41,971 bases of DNA from Ignavibacteriota bacterium (lineage in GTDB: Bacteria; Bacteroidota; Ignavibacteria; UBA10030). The stretch lies in NCBI GenBank assembly GCA_022616555.1, contig JAKEEG010000048.1, forward strand, positions 1 through 41,971, written 5' to 3'. Of this stretch, positions 8,329 to 17,969 are shown in pieces. The stretch's first letter is position 1. The number at the start of each line of letters is the position of its first letter. The translations under genes were made by a program, and so were the position numbers. The notes beneath the pieces were generated by a model. That model saw only the letters and a program-made list of their open reading frames with translations. It ran no database searches and was not told the DNA's origin.

Positions 8329-11300
8329 TTATACTTTTGAGTCGATGACGTCCCTCACGCGGCGGAGTATTTCATCGGTATCATACGGCTTTTGAATAAA
8401 TGCTTTCGCGCGGGCTTTGTTGAGATCTGCCTTGATATTCGGGTCCAGGTACCCACTTGCGAAAATGACTTTTACGTGAGGATTAATCGAGACCATTTCC
8501 AACGATGATTCCAGCCCGCCAAGACGGGGTAGGCCAAGGTCGGTGATCACAGCGGCTATTGCCTGGTGGTGCTCTCTGAAGACGTCGACTGCTTCAACTC
8601 CATCTCGCGCCATCAATACGGTATAGCCTTTTGTTTCCAGAGTGCTCTTGATCAAGTCGAGCAGCATATCTTCATCTTCGACCACAAGTATTGTTTCGCT
8701 GCCGCCGGGGATATTTGCGGTGCGTTGCGCTTTTGCAGCAGTGCGCTCGACCTCCCCCTGTGGATTGGGTAAATAAATCCTGAACGTTGTGCCGCGTCCT
8801 GGTTCGCTGTACACGTCGATGAAGCCTCGGTGGCTATCAACGATGCCGTACACGACTGCCAGCCCAAGTCCGGTACCGGCGCCACGCCGCTTCGTTGTAA
8901 AGAACGGCTCGAATATTCTATTCAGCGTTGCTTCATCCATACCGGATCCCGTATCCGAGACGCTGATGCACACGTAACTGTCTTCATGTGCTTTGGAATT
9001 TCTTTGCCTCAAGCTTGATCCATCTCTCAGTTGTGTCGTGATGAGGAGTTGGCCGCCTTGTGGCATAGCGTCCTTCGCGTTCAGGCACAAATTCAGTAAA
9101 GACTGGTGGAGTTGGTTGCTGTCCGCAACAATTGTCGGCAGATTCTGTGCGAGGTCAACTGTGAGAGTGATTGTCTTGGGGAATGTTTCGTTGACGATGC
9201 GAGCGATTTCATCTATGACAGAATTGATATTGACAGACTCGAGGGCAACGTCGGTCTGGCGAGCAAACGTGAGCAGCTGGCGGACAAGACCCGTGCCGCG
9301 CTCGGTGGCTTTCGTAATGGCGGTAATAGACTGCTCGATGCGCTCAACATTAGATTTATCCCGCGCAAGCCGTGAGATATACCCGAGGATGATGCCGAGT
9401 ATATTATTGAAATCGTGAGCGATGCCGCCGGCAAGTGTTCCGATGCTTTGTAACTTTTGCGCCTGGCGCAGTTGCTCTTCAAGTCGCTTTCGCTCGGTGA
9501 TATCGCGGATGATGCCACGGTACGCGATGATTTTTCCGTCGTCGTCGTCGTGCACGGCGGTTGCCGTCTCAAGTACCACAAGTTTCTCTCCGTCTTTTCT
9601 TCTGAGCGTGAGCTCGAAATCGCGGACAAACCCACGCTGCTCGATTATTCGATGGAAGGTTCTACGGTCATTCTGGTTGAAATAGAGCTCGTTTGCAATA
9701 TCGACATGCATCATTTCTTCTTTTGATGAGAACCCAAAGAGGTCAACACCTGCCGGGTTGATATCGACGAACCGCCCATCAACCGAGCTGATAAACACCA
9801 CGTCTTTTGACTCTTCGAACAACGCGCGGTACTTTTCTTCGGATTCGCGCACAGCTTTTTCTGCCTGTAGCCGCGTGGTGATATCGCGAAAGCTCCACAC
9901 GCGCCCGACGAGTTTACCCTCGGTTCGCTGAGGGATGGAGTAGCGTTCGAAGACTCTACCGTCTTTGAATTCGACAATGTCGAAGCTTTCACCGTCGGGT
10001 TTCGCCTCGAGCTCACGTTTAACAGCTAGGAATGTTTCCGGGTCCTTGAGCTGGTCCAAAGCAGAAGCCAGCGCGCCGTCGTCGCTGCGATCGAGGACTT
10101 CTTGAGGAATTCTCCAGAGTTGCGAGAAACGTTGGTTGAACGTTACGGTTTTTCCATTGAGGTCGACAAGCAGAATGCCGTCTGCGGTCGATTCCAGTGT
10201 GCTTTGTAAGAGGGAGAGCATTTGCTTTAAACCCTCTTCAGCATTACGGCGTTCCGTAACATCACGAAGGATGCCCTGGACAGCAGTGCCCCCTTTGTAG
10301 GAGATGTAGGAGACCGATGCTTCGACCGGAATCAGCCTTCCGTCACGCGAACGAGCGAGAAATTCGTACCGGAGAGGCGGTTCTTGCCCGCGTCCCACCA
10401 TCCGTTGACGCTCCTCGATGAGCGGGATGCTTTCGGGCGCCACAAGGTCGAGGAAATTGAATTCTGGGGAGCGTACTTCCTCGGCTGAAACGCCGAAAAG
10501 ATCCATAAATTTCTTGTTGACCACCTCAAATTTTTTGTCGTACAATAAGTAGATGGCGTCGTTTGATTGTTCGATCAGGATGCGATATTTGCGCTCGGAT
10601 TCCTTAACGGCAAGCTCGGCTAATTTCTGTTCGGTTATGTTTTCGACAATCCGGAGACAATACAATGGCTTTCCGTTATCATCGCGTATTAAAGAGGAAG
10701 TGACGTTACTCCAGATTGTTTCTCCGCTCTTCGCAAAATATCGATTTTGAACCAGGAAACTCGGCAGCTCTCCCCGGAATAACTTTTGGGTCAATTCTAG
10801 ATCGAGTTTCAAATCCTCAGGGTGTGTAACATCTTTCAACGCCAGCGAGGTAAATTCGTGTTTTGAATAGCCCGATGCCTTGCAAAGCGCGTCGTTAACG
10901 CTAATGATCTCTAAGTTTGTGTTAATGAGTGCGATACCGGTAGGGTTTTCTTCAAAGATTTTTCGGAACCGTTCCTCACTTTCCTGCAACGCGCGCTCGG
11001 CCCGTTTGCGTTCTGTAATATCGGTCAGTGTGCCCTCGTAATACAATATCTCGCCGCGGTCATTTCGAAGGCAGCGTGAGTTCTCAAGGACGGTGATAAT
11101 TTCACCGTCTTTACGCCGCAGGACAAGCTCCGCATTGCGGAGCTCTCCCGTAGAATCCAAGGTGCGCTTGAATTGCTCTCGCTGTGACGGGTGGACGTAG
11201 AACTTGGCAGAGTTGCCGACTGACCGTAGCTCATCTTCAGAATCATACCCCAAAATTCGAACGAGAGCGGGATTGGCTGCAAGAATTCCGCCGTCCGGCG

Positions 11301-13740
11301 TGCTCTGGTAAACTCCATCGGGCACGTTTTCGAACAGCCCGCGGAATTTCTTTTCGGACGAGCGCAACGCTTCCGCGGCGTGCTTTTGCTCTGTAATATC
11401 TTGGACAACGCCAATCATGGCGACAGCTGTTCCCGCTGCATTGCGTGAAATCTCAGCCTGCTCGAAGACCCAGCGCTCTGTAGCGTCAGGCAAGATGATT
11501 CTGTGCTCGATGGCGTACCGTTCCCCGGTTTTCATTGCCAGCTCCGACGCCGCGCGAATCTCAGCACGGTCATCCGGATGGACGCTGGCGAAAAATTTTT
11601 CGTTCGTAGGAATAAATGTCGAAGGGTCTTGCCCGAAAATCCGGTACACCTGCTCAGACCATTCAAGTGTATTCTTTTCGATATTGACGTACCAGCTTCC
11701 CATTTTCCCTACTTGTTGGGCGCGACGGAGCTGGTCTTCGCTTTTGCGCAGGGCTTCTTCGGCTATTTTTCGCTCTGTGATATTTGTGTGGAGTCCGATT
11801 GAACCGACCACCTTCCCGTTATGGTCGTACACGGGTGTACCGTTGATCCGTACCCAAACTCGTTCACCCGATTTCCTAATTAACTGTACTTCATACTGGC
11901 TGGAAATTCCTTCCTGGCGCAGTTTGAGTTTCGGGAGGATGATATTCCTGCCGGCCTCGTCTGTCAGGATATCGGTGGCTACTTTGCCCAACAGCTCTTC
12001 CGGCAAGTATCCCACTAAGTCACATAATTGCTTGTTGACGAAGAGGATCACGTTATCGGGCGTCACCTGCATCAAACCGTCATTCATTTGTTCAATGAGC
12101 TGACGGTACTTCGATTCGCTCAATCGAAATGCTTCTTCAGCACGCTTGCGCTCGGTAATGTCCCGTTGTGTGCCCCAAATATGCAGTAGATGGTTGTTTT
12201 CAACAGTGCCGACGAGGTTGTTCAAAAAGTATTTTGGTTTTCCATGTTTATCCAGTTCATGTGACTCGGCATCGACGAGCCTGTACTGTGCACGAATGAA
12301 AGAGCGAAGGTACTCTATATTATGCGGGTCACTGCGGGGGAGAAGATCTTCTGTCGGTTTGCCGATGAGGTCCTGCGAGCTGGAATAACCGTACATCTGC
12401 GCCATCGCCAGGTTGCATTCGGAATGGAAGCCGTACTTATAGATATAGTCGATTTGCTCTTCTTCGGACAGGTCGGTAGGCATTGGCTTTCGAAATTCAA
12501 ACCGGTAGATACCTTCGGTGCTTTGTGAGATGAAAGCGCGGTAACGCTCGTCGCTTTTCCGAACGGCTTCTTCAATCCGTTTTTGTTCTGAAATGTCGCT
12601 GATGACCCCAATCGCTCCAATGATGACACCCTGCGTATTCCGATGAGGGGCGTAGGTGCAAATGGCCCAGCAACTTTTTCCAGTTTTTGGGAAAAAGAGA
12701 AAAACATCTTCTGCCTTTGTTGTCTCTCCTGTAAGAGAACGGAGAAGCAGTTCGTACAAACCCTGATCGCGCAGACCGGGGAAGACATCCCCGGCGCGCT
12801 GTCCTCTCGCCTCTTGTGCTGTTATGCCCGTAAGTCTCTCCATAAACGCGTTCCATACCACATGGCGCATCTCAGTATCGTAGACGACAATCCCTTGTCC
12901 GGCTGTTGAGATAATCCGCTCGTTAAAATGCAGAGCGTCGCGAAGCGCGTATTCGGTCTTTTTTCGTTCAGAGATATCCCGTACCACCACTTGCGCTCCC
13001 GGTTTCCCGTTATACATCATTGGGAAGGAGGTTACCTCGACGTCGATAACAGTGTTATCCAACCGGATGAATTTTTCTTCCATCGGAGGCACCGACTTCC
13101 ACTCTTTAAACATCTGTTCAAATCGTTCTTTGACGGACTCATGATAATCGGGATGCACGACACTCAACACAGGTTTACCGATTAGCTCGGTCGCTGCCTG
13201 GGCACGCATGAGGCTCACGGCAGCGTTATTGACGAATACGATTTTCCCTTCACTATGCACAGCGATCGCTTCCGGGGAATGCTCAACGAGCAGGCGATAG
13301 CGTTCTTCGCTTTCGCGTAGTGCTGATTCTGCTTTTTTCCTTTGTGTAATGTCGAATAGATAGACGTCTATTCCTGTATCAGCGGGCTGGACGTGAATTT
13401 CGAACCATGTATTGAGTGGGGGGTAGTAATCTTCGAACTGTGCCGGTTGTTTATCGACAAGCACCTTGCGGAAAATTTTATAGCCTTTAAGCTCGACAGC
13501 CTCCGGGAATTCCTTCCAGATATCCTTCCCTAACAATGACGAGCTTTTCTTCTTGAGTCTTGTCAGAAAATCTTCAGCCTTGGGGCTCAGGTAGGTAAAA
13601 CGCCATTTTGTATCGAGCGAGAATGAGGCATCAGTGAGGTTATTCAGTAGATGGGCAAACTGTTGAGGCGGAAGTACACGGGTGGGCTTAGGTGGCCTGG
13701 GTGTTCGTTTGCGCGTTTTGCTCTGCTTTCGTTTGGACAT
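8329..13740 (-). CDS. Multi-PAS hybrid sensor histidine kinase (about 11 PAS domains, HisKA, HATPase, receiver)
   Basis: At 1803 residues this is the largest gene here. From about residue 30 to 1420 there are eleven PAS/PAC units, counted from the recurring D-I-T/S-E-R/Q-K linker followed by a short helix (A-L-R-x-S-E-E-R-Y). HisKA follows with the phospho-acceptor His1442 in GGIAHDFNNILG, then a HATPase_c domain (LNLCLNAKDAMPQGG, VSDTGSGMD, GAGTGLGLAVVYG), then a receiver with Asp1734 in VITDLGLPRLGG. No membrane segment or signal peptide is evident, so it is probably cytoplasmic and senses through PAS-bound ligands or redox state. It should autophosphorylate at His1442 and pass phosphate to Asp1734 and possibly the adjacent lone receiver. 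Signals are unknown. Confidence 0.95.
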   Translation of the reverse strand: MSKRKQSKTRKRTPRPPKPTRVLPPQQFAHLLNNLTDASFSLDTKWRFTYLSPKAEDFLTRLKKKSSSLLGKDIWKEFPEAVELKGYKIFRKVLVDKQPAQFEDYYPPLNTWFEIHVQPADTGIDVYLFDITQRKKAESALRESEERYRLLVEHSPEAIAVHSEGKIVFVNNAAVSLMRAQAATELIGKPVLSVVHPDYHESVKERFEQMFKEWKSVPPMEEKFIRLDNTVIDVEVTSFPMMYNGKPGAQVVVRDISERKKTEYALRDALHFNERIISTAGQGIVVYDTEMRHVVWNAFMERLTGITAQEARGQRAGDVFPGLRDQGLYELLLRSLTGETTKAEDVFLFFPKTGKSCWAICTYAPHRNTQGVIIGAIGVISDISEQKRIEEAVRKSDERYRAFISQSTEGIYRFEFRKPMPTDLSEEEQIDYIYKYGFHSECNLAMAQMYGYSSSQDLIGKPTEDLLPRSDPHNIEYLRSFIRAQYRLVDAESHELDKHGKPKYFLNNLVGTVENNHLLHIWGTQRDITERKRAEEAFRLSESKYRQLIEQMNDGLMQVTPDNVILFVNKQLCDLVGYLPEELLGKVATDILTDEAGRNIILPKLKLRQEGISSQYEVQLIRKSGERVWVRINGTPVYDHNGKVVGSIGLHTNITERKIAEEALRKSEDQLRRAQQVGKMGSWYVNIEKNTLEWSEQVYRIFGQDPSTFIPTNEKFFASVHPDDRAEIRAASELAMKTGERYAIEHRIILPDATERWVFEQAEISRNAAGTAVAMIGVVQDITEQKHAAEALRSSEKKFRGLFENVPDGVYQSTPDGGILAANPALVRILGYDSEDELRSVGNSAKFYVHPSQREQFKRTLDSTGELRNAELVLRRKDGEIITVLENSRCLRNDRGEILYYEGTLTDITERKRAERALQESEERFRKIFEENPTGIALINTNLEIISVNDALCKASGYSKHEFTSLALKDVTHPEDLKLDLELTQKLFRGELPSFLVQNRYFAKSGETIWSNVTSSLIRDDNGKPLYCLRIVENITEQKLAELAVKESERKYRILIEQSNDAIYLLYDKKFEVVNKKFMDLFGVSAEEVRSPEFNFLDLVAPESIPLIEERQRMVGRGQEPPLRYEFLARSRDGRLIPVEASVSYISYKGGTAVQGILRDVTERRNAEEGLKQMLSLLQSTLESTADGILLVDLNGKTVTFNQRFSQLWRIPQEVLDRSDDGALASALDQLKDPETFLAVKRELEAKPDGESFDIVEFKDGRVFERYSIPQRTEGKLVGRVWSFRDITTRLQAEKAVRESEEKYRALFEESKDVVFISSVDGRFVDINPAGVDLFGFSSKEEMMHVDIANELYFNQNDRRTFHRIIEQRGFVRDFELTLRRKDGEKLVVLETATAVHDDDDGKIIAYRGIIRDITERKRLEEQLRQAQKLQSIGTLAGGIAHDFNNILGIILGYISRLARDKSNVERIEQSITAITKATERGTGLVRQLLTFARQTDVALESVNINSVIDEIARIVNETFPKTITLTVDLAQNLPTIVADSNQLHQSLLNLCLNAKDAMPQGGQLLITTQLRDGSSLRQRNSKAHEDSYVCISVSDTGSGMDEATLNRIFEPFFTTKRRGAGTGLGLAVVYGIVDSHRGFIDVYSEPGRGTTFRIYLPNPQGEVERTAAKAQRTANIPGGSETILVVEDEDMLLDLIKSTLETKGYTVLMARDGVEAVDVFREHHQAIAAVITDLGLPRLGGLESSLEMVSINPHVKVIFASGYLDPNIKADLNKARAKAFIQKPYDTDEILRRVRDVIDSKV

Positions 13741-13988
13741 ACGAGAGGAATCGGGTAACGGGTACGAAATTCATGAGACGAAATGCCAACCTGTCCCTGC
13801 TACCAAGCATAATGCCTCCCAAGCAAAATTCTGCACAGAGCATACGTCACACAACGCGGGAGACGGCTGCCGTCCTTATTCCGCTAAGACGCTGACTGTT
13901 GCTCGCCCCCCAGGCATAACACAGACGCATCAATGTGTGATAATTTTTAAACTTTCGCAAGAACGAAAGTGAAGATGTAGGAATTGTC
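13741..13988. other. 248-bp intergenic region upstream of the hybrid kinase
   Basis: This gap lies between the kinase start and the VWA gene stop, both on the minus strand. It must hold any independent promoter for the kinase. I see no convincing promoter boxes, no strong terminator hairpin and no RNA gene in it. Confidence 0.4.
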
Positions 13989-15092
13989 TTACTGGCGGGA
14001 ATTCATTCGCTTACGGCGGTTGCGGAGGTAGTCCACGAAAATAAACTTACCGAGATTATTCAGGGAGGAATAATACGCCCGCCCCTGATTCGCTTTGGTA
14101 AAATCCTCCACATAATTAATCAGGTAGGGGTCTTGGGCGACCATAAAGGTGCTGACGACGATTTTTTCGCGCCTGCATTGCACCGCCTCGTCGAGCGTTT
14201 TGTTGACAATGCGCGGGTCGAGCCCGAAGGAATTCTTGTACAGACGCCCGGCGTCGTCAAAGATCGCCGAGGGCTTACCGTCTGTGACCATGAAGATTTG
14301 TTTATTGACGTTGCCCCGGCGGCGCAGCAGGCTGCGTGCGAGCTGAAGCCCCGCACGGGTATTGGTGTGGTAGGGACCGACATTTAGAAATGGGAGCTCG
14401 CTCATGCTGACCACTTTTGCATCGTCTCCGAAGACGACGAGTGAAAGGTAGTCTTTCGGGAATTTAGTGCTGATCAATTCGGATAATGCCAGAGCGACCT
14501 GCTTTGCGGGTGTAATCCTGTCTTCACCGTACAGGATCATGCTGTGGCTGATATCGACCATGAGCACCGTAGCGCAAGTTGTCATGTGCTCCGTCTCGTA
14601 CACTTCCAGGTCTTCCTCCTTCAAGGAAAAATCGTCAATGCCGTCTCGTTTGAACGAATTTGTGAGTGTTGAAGTGAGGTCGAGGTCTGTCGGCTGGTCG
14701 CCGAAGCTCCATTTTTTCGTCTCACTTAAACGGTCAACGCCCTTGCCCGTGTAAGGTGTTTCGTGGCTGCCGCTGGGAGCTTTCTTGAGTGAAGTGAATA
14801 TTTCGCGCAGAGCATCCTGACGAATCCGTTGAACGCCCTTCGTCGTCAGCACGAACATGTCTTTCGCTTCTTCGATGATGCCCATTTCTTTGAGCTTTTC
14901 GATCAGGTCGTCGAGCGTCATGTTTTCATCGAACAAGCCGTACTGCTTGGCAACCTCGCGGAGCCATTCGAGCGCTTCGTTCACATCGCCGCTCGTTTTG
15001 ACGAGGAGATAACTAAAGAGCGACGTCAGCGATTGCAATCGCTGCTCGTCGGTCATCGATTGTGGTGTCCATTGGCTGTAGCGAATTCGCAT
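13989..15092 (-). CDS. VWA-domain protein partnered with a MoxR-type ATPase
   Basis: The 367-residue protein has a helical N-terminal region (1-110), a polar linker, and a von Willebrand A domain from about residue 172. The MIDAS motif D-x-S-x-S is intact as DISHS at 180-184, with the further MIDAS residues in NTRAGLQLA and MVTDGKPS. There is no signal peptide or TM segment, so it is cytoplasmic. Its ATG lies 3 nt after the stop of the AAA gene, the classical MoxR-VWA arrangement in which the AAA ATPase and the metal-binding VWA partner act together as a chaperone or insertase on a target. The target is not encoded nearby. Confidence 0.88.
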   Translation of the reverse strand: MRIRYSQWTPQSMTDEQRLQSLTSLFSYLLVKTSGDVNEALEWLREVAKQYGLFDENMTLDDLIEKLKEMGIIEEAKDMFVLTTKGVQRIRQDALREIFTSLKKAPSGSHETPYTGKGVDRLSETKKWSFGDQPTDLDLTSTLTNSFKRDGIDDFSLKEEDLEVYETEHMTTCATVLMVDISHSMILYGEDRITPAKQVALALSELISTKFPKDYLSLVVFGDDAKVVSMSELPFLNVGPYHTNTRAGLQLARSLLRRRGNVNKQIFMVTDGKPSAIFDDAGRLYKNSFGLDPRIVNKTLDEAVQCRREKIVVSTFMVAQDPYLINYVEDFTKANQGRAYYSSLNNLGKFIFVDYLRNRRKRMNSRQ

Positions 15093-15095
15093 GAG

Positions 15096-16601
15096 TTAAA
15101 ATTCTTCTTCTATGCTTTTTCCTCTTCCGGAAAAGATACTTCCCACCATATCCTTATATGATGTCACGTGGTCGACTTCGTCTTTAGCAAGTTTTGAGCT
15201 TTGGTGTAAACCATCCAAAACGAATTCCATAGCAGAAGCAAACTCGTACGAGTTGCTTTCGGGGATGTTCATATGCCTCTTGGTAGTTTCCCGCAGTCCC
15301 TTCACACGATCAAGTTCTCGTAAATATGCTTCGAGCGGCATATCGTCCGCAATTTCGACTCGATTGCCGGCTTCGAACCACCGTACGATAATAGCGTACT
15401 CGGAATCATCATGTTGTCTGCTTTCCGCTGTTTGTTTTGTACGTCGTTGGAGTGGGTCCGGGAAATAATTCTTAAACACTTCCTTGACCGCCTTCCCAAT
15501 GAGCGCTTTACTGACTTTGACCGGGCCCTCTTGCTCCCCTTCGAAAACCAACTCGACCTTGCCAGTCATGCCCGGCAAGGCGTGGGGTAGGTCGCAAATA
15601 CGCGGGACTACAAACAAATCATTAAGGAGAATAGCGCGTCGTTCCGCATTGCTGACTAAATTCTCTATTGCGGAAATCGTAAAGCGCGCGCTCACGCCAG
15701 ATTTTTGATCGACGAACTCACTTTTGCGCGCCTCAAAAGCTATTTGCTCGACGATCTCACGGAAGTACTTCGGTATTTTCATCTCGCGCCCGTTACGTTG
15801 TAACCATGCTTCCTGTTCGGTGATGGCAATGGCGTCTTGTAGTGTCCGCGGGTAATGCGTAATAATCTGGGAGTCGATGCGGTCTTTCAACGGCGTGATG
15901 AGGTTACCGCGGTTCGTGTAGTCCTCTGGGTTTGCTGTAAAGACGATCATCACATCCAGCGGGATCCGGATGTTGAAACCGCGAATCTGAATATCCTTTT
16001 CCTCCATAATATTGAAAAGCCCCACTTGTATGCGCGGCTGGAGGTCGGGCAATTCGTTGATGGCAAAGATGCCGCGGTTGGTGCGCGGGATGATGCCGAA
16101 ATGGATTGCGCCTTCATGTGCGTAGTGCAACCGTTGAGTTGCCGCCTTGATAGGGTCAATATCTCCGATGAGGTCAGCTATCGTGACGTCCGGAGTAGCG
16201 AGCTTTTCCGAGAAGCGCGCATCGCGGTGCAGCCATTCAATTTCCACCTCATCACCGGATTGTTTGACGAGTTCCGTGCAGCGTCTGCAAACCGGCTTAA
16301 AAGGATTATCGTTAATTTCGCAGCCCTTGATCACTGAGACATATTCGTCAAGGAATGTCGGCAGCAGGCGGACAATACGGGACTTTGCTTGTCCTCTTAA
16401 TCCCAGTAATAGAACATCGTGCTTTGCAAGAATGGCGTTGACGAGCGCCGGAAGAACGGTATGGTCGTAACCGACGATGCCAGGCAGCAGCGGTCCGCCA
16501 GCTTGTAGCTTTCGGATGAGGTTGTTACGCACCTCATCTTTTACGGATTGGACTTGGTATCCGCTCTTACGAAGCTCGCCGATTGTGGATGCGTGTTTCA
16601 T
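15096..16601 (-). CDS. MoxR/magnesium-chelatase-like AAA+ ATPase
   Basis: The 501-residue protein has a Walker A variant GLRGQAKS (67-74), a Walker-B-like strand GIFAINELPDL where Asn182-Glu183 replaces the usual Asp-Glu, and FTANPEDYTNRG with the sensor Asn. TPLKDRIDSQI holds the likely arginine finger, and a C-terminal lid follows. Three cysteines (94, 105, 108) lie in an insert after Walker A and may bind Zn. It resembles BchI/ChlI and the long MoxR proteins that work with VWA partners rather than a biosynthetic chelatase, as no bchD/H genes are near. It is the first gene of a two-gene operon with the VWA protein. Confidence 0.85.
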   Translation of the reverse strand: MKHASTIGELRKSGYQVQSVKDEVRNNLIRKLQAGGPLLPGIVGYDHTVLPALVNAILAKHDVLLLGLRGQAKSRIVRLLPTFLDEYVSVIKGCEINDNPFKPVCRRCTELVKQSGDEVEIEWLHRDARFSEKLATPDVTIADLIGDIDPIKAATQRLHYAHEGAIHFGIIPRTNRGIFAINELPDLQPRIQVGLFNIMEEKDIQIRGFNIRIPLDVMIVFTANPEDYTNRGNLITPLKDRIDSQIITHYPRTLQDAIAITEQEAWLQRNGREMKIPKYFREIVEQIAFEARKSEFVDQKSGVSARFTISAIENLVSNAERRAILLNDLFVVPRICDLPHALPGMTGKVELVFEGEQEGPVKVSKALIGKAVKEVFKNYFPDPLQRRTKQTAESRQHDDSEYAIIVRWFEAGNRVEIADDMPLEAYLRELDRVKGLRETTKRHMNIPESNSYEFASAMEFVLDGLHQSSKLAKDEVDHVTSYKDMVGSIFSGRGKSIEEEF

Positions 16602-16886
16602 AGTTGTTACGTCCTCGAAGGCAATATAAAAGGCTTCGGTGCAAAATGCAATGATGCCGAAATAGTGAAATTGTTATTTCGAAGTATAAGCTCTCTACGT
16701 AATGAGTGATACATGCTATACAAGTTAAATCAAAAAAGATACGATGCAGTTTGTTGAGTGGGACAGGCATTCTTGCCTGTCCGCCGAAAAGGTTAGCCAA
16801 GCCAAAGGGATGGTAATGCCAAATGTCCGGCCTACCCAAATTAACGCGCCACCATTGTTGAAAGTCCTTCAATTAAATGCTACCTT
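16602..16886. other. 285-bp divergent intergenic region
   Basis: The region separates the MoxR gene (leftward) from the GT9 gene (rightward) and must contain both promoters. It is AT-rich beside the MoxR start and contains a palindrome at 16761-16782. A 101-codon minus-strand frame crosses it but has no recognisable protein character. Confidence 0.5.
16761..16782. repeat. REP-like palindrome (9-bp stem, 4-nt loop)
   Basis: GGACAGGCA (16761-16769) and TGCCTGTCC (16774-16782) form a perfect 9-bp hairpin around TTCT. No T-run follows on either strand, so it is a poor intrinsic terminator. Short GC-rich palindromes of this kind are often dispersed extragenic repeats. Confidence 0.5.
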
Positions 16887-17954
16887 TTGATTCAATGGAG
16901 GTACCTTCTAAAACAAAATCGATTTGGCTTTGGGGACATTGTCCTAGCCACGCCGCTGTTGCGAGTGCTCCGTGAGAAATTTCCCCAAAGCCAAATCGAT
17001 TTTGTGACCCGGACGGAATATGCCGAACTTGTGAAAAACAACCACAACTTGAACCTCGTTCATCAGTATGACGTCCGTGAGGGGCTTCAAGGGCTTCGAG
17101 AGCTCAAGCGCAAGCTCAAAGCCGAACGCTACGACCTCGTGGTGGATATCCACGGAAGCCTCCGAAGCCGTTACCTGACGGCGGGAATAGGTGCCCAGGA
17201 GGTGCTTAGTATTGACAAACGAAAGCAAGAACGGTTTGTGCTTGTAAAATTCAAGCAGAACCTTTATAAAAATGTTGTCCCGGTGTCTGACCGCTATATC
17301 GAGTCGTTGAATGTCTTCGGTATTCGCCCGGACGGGAAGGGTCCTGAGCTCCATATACCGGATGAAATCCTGTTTGGTGTTTCGGGTAAAATCGCTACCT
17401 TGCGGTTGAGCAGGTTTGAAAAAACAATCGGGTTGTGCCCGGGTTCCCGGCACTTTACCAAACGGTGGCCATGGGAACGATTTGCTGAGTTAGGCGTTCG
17501 ATTAGTGCGGGACCACGATGCGAAAATCCTGATTTTTGGCAGTCCTCAGGAACAAGAGTATAACCTTCGCATCGCCGACACCATTGTAGAAGGCACAAAT
17601 GCCGAACGAGTGACTGATTTTACCGGTCAGCTCTCTTTGCTTGAGACAGCCGCGGCGATGGAATTTTGCGACGTTATTGTCTCGAATGACTCCGGGCTTA
17701 TGCATATTGCATCAGCGATGCATAAAAAGCTCGTTGCCATTTTCGGTTCGACCGTTCGGGAGTTCGGCTTTTTTCCGCGCGGAATTGACGTTGTCGTTGT
17801 CGAGCGCGAAGGGCTGTATTGCCGGCCGTGCTCGCACATCGGGAAGCCGAGCTGCCCGGAAGCGCACTTCCGTTGTATGAGAGAGATCGAAACCAGCGAA
17901 ATTTTTTCAACCGTTCAAACATTGTTAGGACGGGTTGCACTGCAACAGAAATAA
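16887..17954 (+). CDS. GT9-family (heptosyltransferase-like) glycosyltransferase, start uncertain
   Basis: The frame encodes about 355 residues from a TTG at 16887. GT9 features are clear: GDIVLATPLLRVLRE near the N-terminus, IGLCPGSRHFTKRWPWERFAEL (read as two motifs, IGLCPGSRHFTKRW and WERFAEL), SNDSGLMHIASA, and a Cys-rich end with CRPCSHIG and SCPEAHFRCM. Family members add heptose or related sugars to lipopolysaccharide core from ADP-heptose at the inner membrane. The start is doubtful. A good GGAGG at 16896-16900 lies inside the called frame and no start codon follows at normal spacing. Just there begins a 24-bp arm that is an inverted copy of codons downstream, so the original first codons may have been overwritten. 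Confidence 0.8.
   Translation: MIQWRYLLKQNRFGFGDIVLATPLLRVLREKFPQSQIDFVTRTEYAELVKNNHNLNLVHQYDVREGLQGLRELKRKLKAERYDLVVDIHGSLRSRYLTAGIGAQEVLSIDKRKQERFVLVKFKQNLYKNVVPVSDRYIESLNVFGIRPDGKGPELHIPDEILFGVSGKIATLRLSRFEKTIGLCPGSRHFTKRWPWERFAELGVRLVRDHDAKILIFGSPQEQEYNLRIADTIVEGTNAERVTDFTGQLSLLETAAAMEFCDVIVSNDSGLMHIASAMHKKLVAIFGSTVREFGFFPRGIDVVVVEREGLYCRPCSHIGKPSCPEAHFRCMREIETSEIFSTVQTLLGRVALQQK
16913..17005. repeat. 24-bp perfect inverted repeat at the 5' end of the GT9 gene
   Basis: Bases 16913-16936 and 16982-17005 are exact reverse complements, with 45 bp between them. Both arms include AAATCGATTTGGCTTTGGGG or its complement. The right arm encodes the conserved family stretch FPQSQIDFV, while the left arm encodes the atypical QNRFGFG just before GD-IVL. 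This suggests the left arm is the derived copy. Confidence 0.9.
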
Positions 17955-17969
17955 TATGAGGAGCACGAG

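Noticed and set aside
16567-16872. 101-codon minus-strand frame across the MoxR-GT9 gap
   Set aside because: It translates an extragenic palindrome and the MoxR leader region, with no ribosome-binding site or domain character.
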